Source: Oribacterium sp. C9 (lineage in GTDB: Bacteria; Bacillota; Clostridia; Lachnospirales; Lachnospiraceae). From it: a DNA stretch of 64,000 nt. The stretch spans positions 1 to 64,000 of the forward strand of contig NZ_MUHW01000009.1 in the NCBI RefSeq assembly GCF_002007235.1. The letters run 5' to 3'. The position numbers were made by a program, and so were the translations under genes. Below are positions 61,001-64,000 of the stretch, in pieces; the first letter of the stretch is position 1; every line of letters begins with the position of its first letter. A model generated the notes under the pieces. The model was given only the letters and a program-made list of their open reading frames with translations, searched no databases and had not been told where the DNA came from.

Positions 61001-61248
61001 GCATGGCAGATCAGATACAGGAAAGCTCTGCGGCCATAAATCTGGATGTGATGTTCATAGATGAAGGTTTTGGTTCACTGGATGATCATTCCAGGGATCA
61101 GGCCATCAAGGTTCTTCAACAGATGGCAAGCGGCTCCAAACTGATCGGTATCATTTCCCATGTCTCAGAACTCAAGCAGGAGATAGATGACCAGCTGCAG
61201 GTTTCAAAGGACGAAAACGGAAGCCACATCAGGTGGCAGATAAGCTGA
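58054..61248 (+). CDS. sbcC: SbcC, Rad50-type ATPase subunit
   Basis: A 1064-residue SMC-like ATPase. The N-terminal half-ATPase has Walker A GDTGAGKTT (34-42) and the Q-loop region QVAMIAQGEFMELLRA. Long Ala/Glu/Lys-rich coiled coils surround a zinc hook with CPVC at residues 539-542 (GSPCPVCGSLEHP). The C-terminal half has the signature LSGGESFMAALSLALGMAD and Walker B LDVMFIDEGFGSLD. It starts at a TTG overlapping the sbcD stop, with GGAGGAG upstream. A bidirectional terminator follows. Confidence 0.95.
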   Translation: MRPISLTMQAFGSYGHKTTVDFTVTRQNLFLVTGDTGAGKTTIFDAIVFALYGEASSVSNKKDGTELQSQYVDFDVEPFVELTFTESEGGEEASYTVRRVPRHLRPAKRKGAKDQSISESVSLIMPDGTEYPQKETDSKLEEVVGLTKGQFMQVAMIAQGEFMELLRARSDEKKIIFRKLFATELYQKIVDELFTRRKGKLEEISRIRTTCQANAKLVSVPDSLPVSAELSELKEGITSSERLNVSEMERFLELLKELCELLAEKHEAIQKSYDVLSSERDKIRDALTEGQTVSVSFSQLEEASAALLECEAEKAQIEESKNLISLIKGAYEIKAEFTRVCDQERVISDTEKTLAELDAKLPKLDEAVAASSKAEAEALEKASKETRNHAKVDEKVKKALELFHNIALAEEALTEAGKTCTEAEKSHEQAKKALAELEQKESSWRTAETLLSDTPQKKAIWESKNRELQALHSDHEELIKTSSEVDAQRSNVEAARINYGKAREKYNLHNEEYITKQNSFLDAQAGFIAREKLKPGSPCPVCGSLEHPSPCRLSDEHRELTREIIDALSRDNDKLREAMEKASTEAATAENSLKEKNVIFEAAKEKLLKKIKELFPEISVETSVEAAMEKLELWEQDFSREGEELSTQLKTLEETRKNLSDASALKPRLQAKADDALNMLTESKTDIAAKKQALDSFTSQKEFDTEDAAKETLSAAELTKDRAEALAKEAKTAAENARAEKEGTSARIEQLREDLPKQQTELSTRIEGYRKLMAEKKLSEEEWKSTTESHPQSEAERLQTVIDAFNRKRAAAEAQIKNARAAIGDKVKPDLEALKLAYDQQEEKLKAEKTSLDALNDDLKINRKAYDALAPKMEERSSVMKEFNRIDSLYNRLGGKVTGGRMDIETFVQRYYLERILYAANARFQDMSAGQYELRMTDDEQAGAGKNRGLDLMVYSTVTGKVREIRTLSGGESFMAALSLALGMADQIQESSAAINLDVMFIDEGFGSLDDHSRDQAIKVLQQMASGSKLIGIISHVSELKQEIDDQLQVSKDENGSHIRWQIS

Positions 61249-61260
61249 GAGTTTAATTTC

Positions 61261-61307
61261 AAAAAAGCTGTACCATCCGGCAAAACCGGACAGTACAGCT
61301 TTTTATA
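61261..61307. terminator. Bidirectional terminator after sbcC
   Basis: AAAAAGCTGTAC pairs with GTACAGCTTTTT, with an inner TCCGG/CCGGA stem; A and T runs flank it, so it can act on both strands. Confidence 0.9.
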
Positions 61308-61333
61308 TATAACTCCCCCTATAAGTTTAAAAG

Positions 61334-61819
61334 CTAATTGTAACCAACACCCATTATGAATTCCCGGACTGTTTCCACATTTTCATTGCCTGTTCTTCCA
61401 TAAAGGAGGGTGTTGTCAACAGCACATAGATGGTGATAATCCTTTCTTCCTGTCAGCTTATATATCAGGAAGTTGTCGCCGGAATAGTTTACATTGGCTG
61501 AGCTGACATAGGTATCTTCAAGTGTCTTTCTAAATATATCGAACTCATTGTCAGCAGTATAAGTATCATCAAATACGTAGAACTGACAGACCATTCTTCC
61601 GTCACTGCTGCTGGCACGAAGTGCACTGATAAGCCCATGAACTCCGGTATACTCCGCAGTATCATCCTTCACATCAAATCCCGCAGACTCAGCTGCCGAG
61701 ATGAATTTCTGATTATCTATAACGTTTTTTCTGAATTCGATCTGACTTACTACTCCGCATCCGACTGCAATCAGAACGGCAAACAAGTATACACAAATAA
61801 AAGCCCCTCTAAATCTCAT
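61334..61819 (-). CDS. Membrane-anchored protein of unknown function
   Basis: A 161-residue protein with one N-terminal hydrophobic segment (about 7-26). It contains a possible but atypical lipobox (AVGC, Cys21), so it is either a lipoprotein or a signal-anchored protein. The extracellular part has an alpha/beta pattern with VCQFYVFDDTYTADNEFDIF and GDNFLIYKLTGRKDYHHLCAVDNTLLYG. It may be related to small cell-surface DUF proteins common in Clostridia, but I do not recognise a named family. GGAGGAAAAGG precedes the ATG. Confidence 0.65.
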   Translation of the reverse strand: MRFRGAFICVYLFAVLIAVGCGVVSQIEFRKNVIDNQKFISAAESAGFDVKDDTAEYTGVHGLISALRASSSDGRMVCQFYVFDDTYTADNEFDIFRKTLEDTYVSSANVNYSGDNFLIYKLTGRKDYHHLCAVDNTLLYGRTGNENVETVREFIMGVGYN

Positions 61820-62136
61820 AACACCCTTTTCCTCCTTGAAAAACCCTACCTCCTAGAACACGACAGGTTATGGTTAAAAGACTTTACTTTCCCTAAGATT
61901 TTTTTCAATAAAACAAAGCATCCATTCTTTAAATGTCTACATCTAATATACGCTTTTTTTTATCACAAAAGTGTCACAATTCGTAAGAATTATTATAAAA
62001 TCACATAAATTTTTGCACTATTTTGTTTCGCAAATTAGACATAATGCGTTATAATATCTTTAAAGAGGGGAATGCCGATATATGTGGAGATCTGTCCGAT
62101 AATCCATATCGATCAGCAGGAAAGAGTTGGAATAGT

Positions 62137-62307
62137 ATGAATATAATAAGTAACAGAACACTTCATCAGAAAATATTTGAAAAGGATCAAAAAAGCAGAA
62201 ACGGAACCGTATCCTGTAAGAGACCTGTTTTTGACACAGCTATCATAATTAATTTCGATGATCACACCAGGAAAAAACTTTTCTATGTAAAGGTGGAAGC
62301 TCTTTAA
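62137..62307 (+). CDS. Possible small protein of unknown function
   Basis: A 56-residue frame (MNIISNRTLHQKIFEKDQ...) rich in Lys and Arg, ending in a hydrophobic beta-like stretch FYVKVEAL. A TATAAT lies at 62050-62055. The ribosome site (AGGAAAGAG at about 62118) is a little far from the ATG. In-frame starts further up (62023, 62044) overlap the promoter. A terminator follows at 62321. The preceding 61820-62040 is AT-rich and holds nothing else I can support. Confidence 0.4.
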   Translation: MNIISNRTLHQKIFEKDQKSRNGTVSCKRPVFDTAIIINFDDHTRKKLFYVKVEAL

Positions 62308-62320
62308 AAATGATTTAACT

Positions 62321-62356
62321 GAAAAAGCCGGCGTTGTTTAACGTCGGCTTTTTCAT
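62321..62356. terminator. Bidirectional terminator between the small gene and deoC
   Basis: AAAAAGCCGGCGTT pairs with AACGTCGGCTTTTT with one wobble and loop GTTT. Confidence 0.88.
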
Positions 62357-62398
62357 ATAACAGCTATTCACGGTCTGTATCTTATTTTTATATCATCT

Positions 62399-63037
62399 TC
62401 ATTTCACTATTCTTACACCGCTTGAAGCGCCGAGCCTGTCTGCACCGGCTGCGATAAGCTCCTCTGCGAACTTCTTTGTATGAATTCCACCGCTTGCCTT
62501 TATCTTCAGGCGGTCACCCACAGTCTTTTTCATGAGACTCACGTCGGAAACATTGGCACCTGCTGTTGAAAAGCCTGTAGAAGTCTTTACAAAATGAGCT
62601 CCTGCCTCCTCGGCAAGCTCACACGCCTTCACCTTTTCCTCGTCCGTAAGGAGACAGGTCTCGATGATAACCTTCACTATAGCAGGCTTAGAAGCCTCGA
62701 CCACGGCTCTTATATCATCTCTCACCAGATCATAGTTTCCATCCTTTATACCGCCTACATTGATGACCATATCAACTTCACCGGCGCCTCTTTTGACAGC
62801 TTCTGATGCTTCAAATGCCTTTGCCGAAGTGATCATGGCTCCCAGCGGAAAGCCTACCACAACGCAGGCGGTAACATCTGAACCCTTCAGCTCCGAAACG
62901 ACCGTATCGATATGACAGGTATTGACACAAACCGAATGAAATCCGTATTCCTTTGCCTCTTTGCAAAGAGTTTTTACCTGCTCGGTTGTGGCATCCGCCT
63001 TTAATATAGTGTGATCTATCATCTTTGCTAAATCCAT
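62399..63037 (-). CDS. deoC: Deoxyribose-phosphate aldolase
   Basis: A 212-residue TIM-barrel class I aldolase that splits 2-deoxyribose-5-phosphate into glyceraldehyde-3-phosphate and acetaldehyde in deoxynucleoside breakdown. Seen are [12 protein letters not shown] at the N-terminus, [21 protein letters not shown], the Schiff-base Lys in [10 protein letters not shown], and the second Lys in [10 protein letters not shown] near the C-terminus. GGAGGT precedes the ATG. No other deo genes are adjacent. Confidence 0.96.
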   Translation of the reverse strand: MDLAKMIDHTILKADATTEQVKTLCKEAKEYGFHSVCVNTCHIDTVVSELKGSDVTACVVVGFPLGAMITSAKAFEASEAVKRGAGEVDMVINVGGIKDGNYDLVRDDIRAVVEASKPAIVKVIIETCLLTDEEKVKACELAEEAGAHFVKTSTGFSTAGANVSDVSLMKKTVGDRLKIKASGGIHTKKFAEELIAAGADRLGASSGVRIVK

Positions 63038-63242
63038 GTTAAACCTCCAAAAAAACTATCGTCTGCAAGTATCTGATAACTGTACCGGATCCTTCTCACT
63101 GTACATCAGTTTAAACTTATCCCGAAAAGCATAATTTTAAGACACAATACCCCATTTGTAATGTTCATTTTCAGGGGCGTCCTGTATAATTGTATTTGAT
63201 ATTTTTTGTTCGTTCAATCTAATCATGAAAGGAGTAAAAAAA

Positions 63243-63926
63243 ATGAGATATTCTATCGAAGGAGAACCTTTTCCAGTCGTTATATGCGACCTTGAAGCCG
63301 GAGAGGAGATGATCACCGAATCCGGAGCCATGTCATGGATGAGCAACAACATGAATATGGCAACTCAGGGTGGCGGACTCGGAAAGATGTTTGGTCGTAT
63401 GGTTTCAGGAGAGACCATCTTCCTGAACCGCTACACTGCAACCGGAGGACCCGGCATGATCGCATTTGCTTCCAGCTTTCCGGGTTCCATCAGAGCCTAT
63501 GAGATAGGTGGCGGCAAGGAGATCATCGCTCAGAAGCGTGCTTTTCTCGCTGCCACAAGCGGAGTTGAGCTTTCAATAGCTTTCCAGAAGAAGGTGGGCA
63601 GTGGATTCTTCGGAGGTGAAGGTTTCATCATGCAGAAGCTCTCCGGAAACGGAATGGCATTCCTTGAGTTCGACGGATATGTAAAGGAATACACTCTTCA
63701 GCCGGGACAGCAGATGATCATAGATACAGGTTACCTTGCAGCCATGGAAAACACCTGCTCCATCGATATCCAAATGATCAAGGGTGTAAAGAACGTGCTC
63801 TTCGGCGGCGAAGGACTTTTCAATACCGTGCTCACAGGTCCGGGCAGGATCTGGATCCAGTCAATGCCTATCCCTCAGCTGGCATCAACACTGGTACCAT
63901 ACCTTCCGATCGGTAAAAATAATTAA
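63243..63926 (+). CDS. AIM24-family (TIGR00266-like) protein
   Basis: A 227-residue all-beta protein of the AIM24/DUF124 family. It is Gly-rich and has the family pattern GEEMITESGAMSWMSNNM, FGRMVSGETIFLNRYTATGG and SGVELSIAFQKKVGSGFFGGEGFIMQKLSG. There is no signal peptide or membrane segment. The molecular role in bacteria is unknown. AAAGGAG precedes the ATG at 63243. A TATAAT lies near 63184. The last 74 bases of the window contain no gene. Confidence 0.9.
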   Translation: MRYSIEGEPFPVVICDLEAGEEMITESGAMSWMSNNMNMATQGGGLGKMFGRMVSGETIFLNRYTATGGPGMIAFASSFPGSIRAYEIGGGKEIIAQKRAFLAATSGVELSIAFQKKVGSGFFGGEGFIMQKLSGNGMAFLEFDGYVKEYTLQPGQQMIIDTGYLAAMENTCSIDIQMIKGVKNVLFGGEGLFNTVLTGPGRIWIQSMPIPQLASTLVPYLPIGKNN

Positions 63927-64000
63927 CTGCCATAAGTGGTCAGTTTCAACCCGCGAATCATAACATGATATAAATTTGCAAATCGGCTTATATTTTTAAT

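Noticed and set aside
61820-62040. Small gene in the AT-rich gap before the 62137 frame
   Set aside because: Open frames lack ribosome sites and have no protein-like composition.

Overview
This window looks like chromosomal DNA of a Gram-positive, low-to-mid GC Clostridia member, most likely Lachnospiraceae. The evidence is the gene families and their order (rimP-nusA-ylxR-ylxQ-infB-rbfA-nrnA-truB/ribF-rpsO-pnp), lipobox-type solute-binding proteins, an SLH-domain exoprotein, strong AGGAGG-type ribosome sites, and tRNA genes without an encoded CCA. The genus is not resolved. No phage, insertion sequence, CRISPR array or rRNA was seen.

Layout. 1-6.7 kb: short repeats, a polar amino-acid ABC importer (lipoprotein, permease, ATPase), an AbgB-like amidohydrolase and a YgiQ-type radical SAM protein behind a possible RNA switch. 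7-13.8 kb: a D,D-carboxypeptidase, an ABC ATPase with two N-terminal FHA domains plus its ABC-2 membrane partner, and a large hybrid histidine kinase. 13.8-17.6 kb: a long palindromic element, a LacI-type repressor with a TTAACCGGTTAA site, Maf and a MATE exporter. 17.7-25.5 kb: a two-component system divergent from an SLH protein/HlyD adaptor/MacB-like ATPase/permease operon; both promoters carry the same 11-bp-spaced TTTCAR repeats. 25.7-31.8 kb: pyrG, a His-rich 10-TM metal-exporter-like permease, a BTAD regulator with a degenerate GGDEF-like tail, and an NSS symporter. 31.9-44.4 kb: the translation/RNA block, containing a RimP without its C-terminal domain, a TruB-RibF fusion, rpsO, pnp and gltX. 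44.5-53.2 kb: a small membrane protein, HflK/HflC, a UvrD-like helicase whose start codon lies in a hairpin, a second two-component system, and a two-gene unit ending in an apparently inactive M28-type peptidase. 53.2-56 kb: a secreted low-complexity protein, an FMN riboswitch with ribU, and a creatininase-family amidohydrolase. 56-64 kb: three tRNA-Pro genes (two in a 260-bp tandem duplication), sbcDC, small unknown genes, deoC and an AIM24-family protein.

How parts connect. FMN supply is represented twice (the ribU riboswitch and the TruB-RibF fusion). The 17.7-25.5 kb two-component system probably controls itself and the adjacent export operon. Many genes have terminator-like or start-sequestering hairpins directly before their ribosome sites, so leader-level control may be common. 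All functions are inferred from sequence alone; no database search was run.
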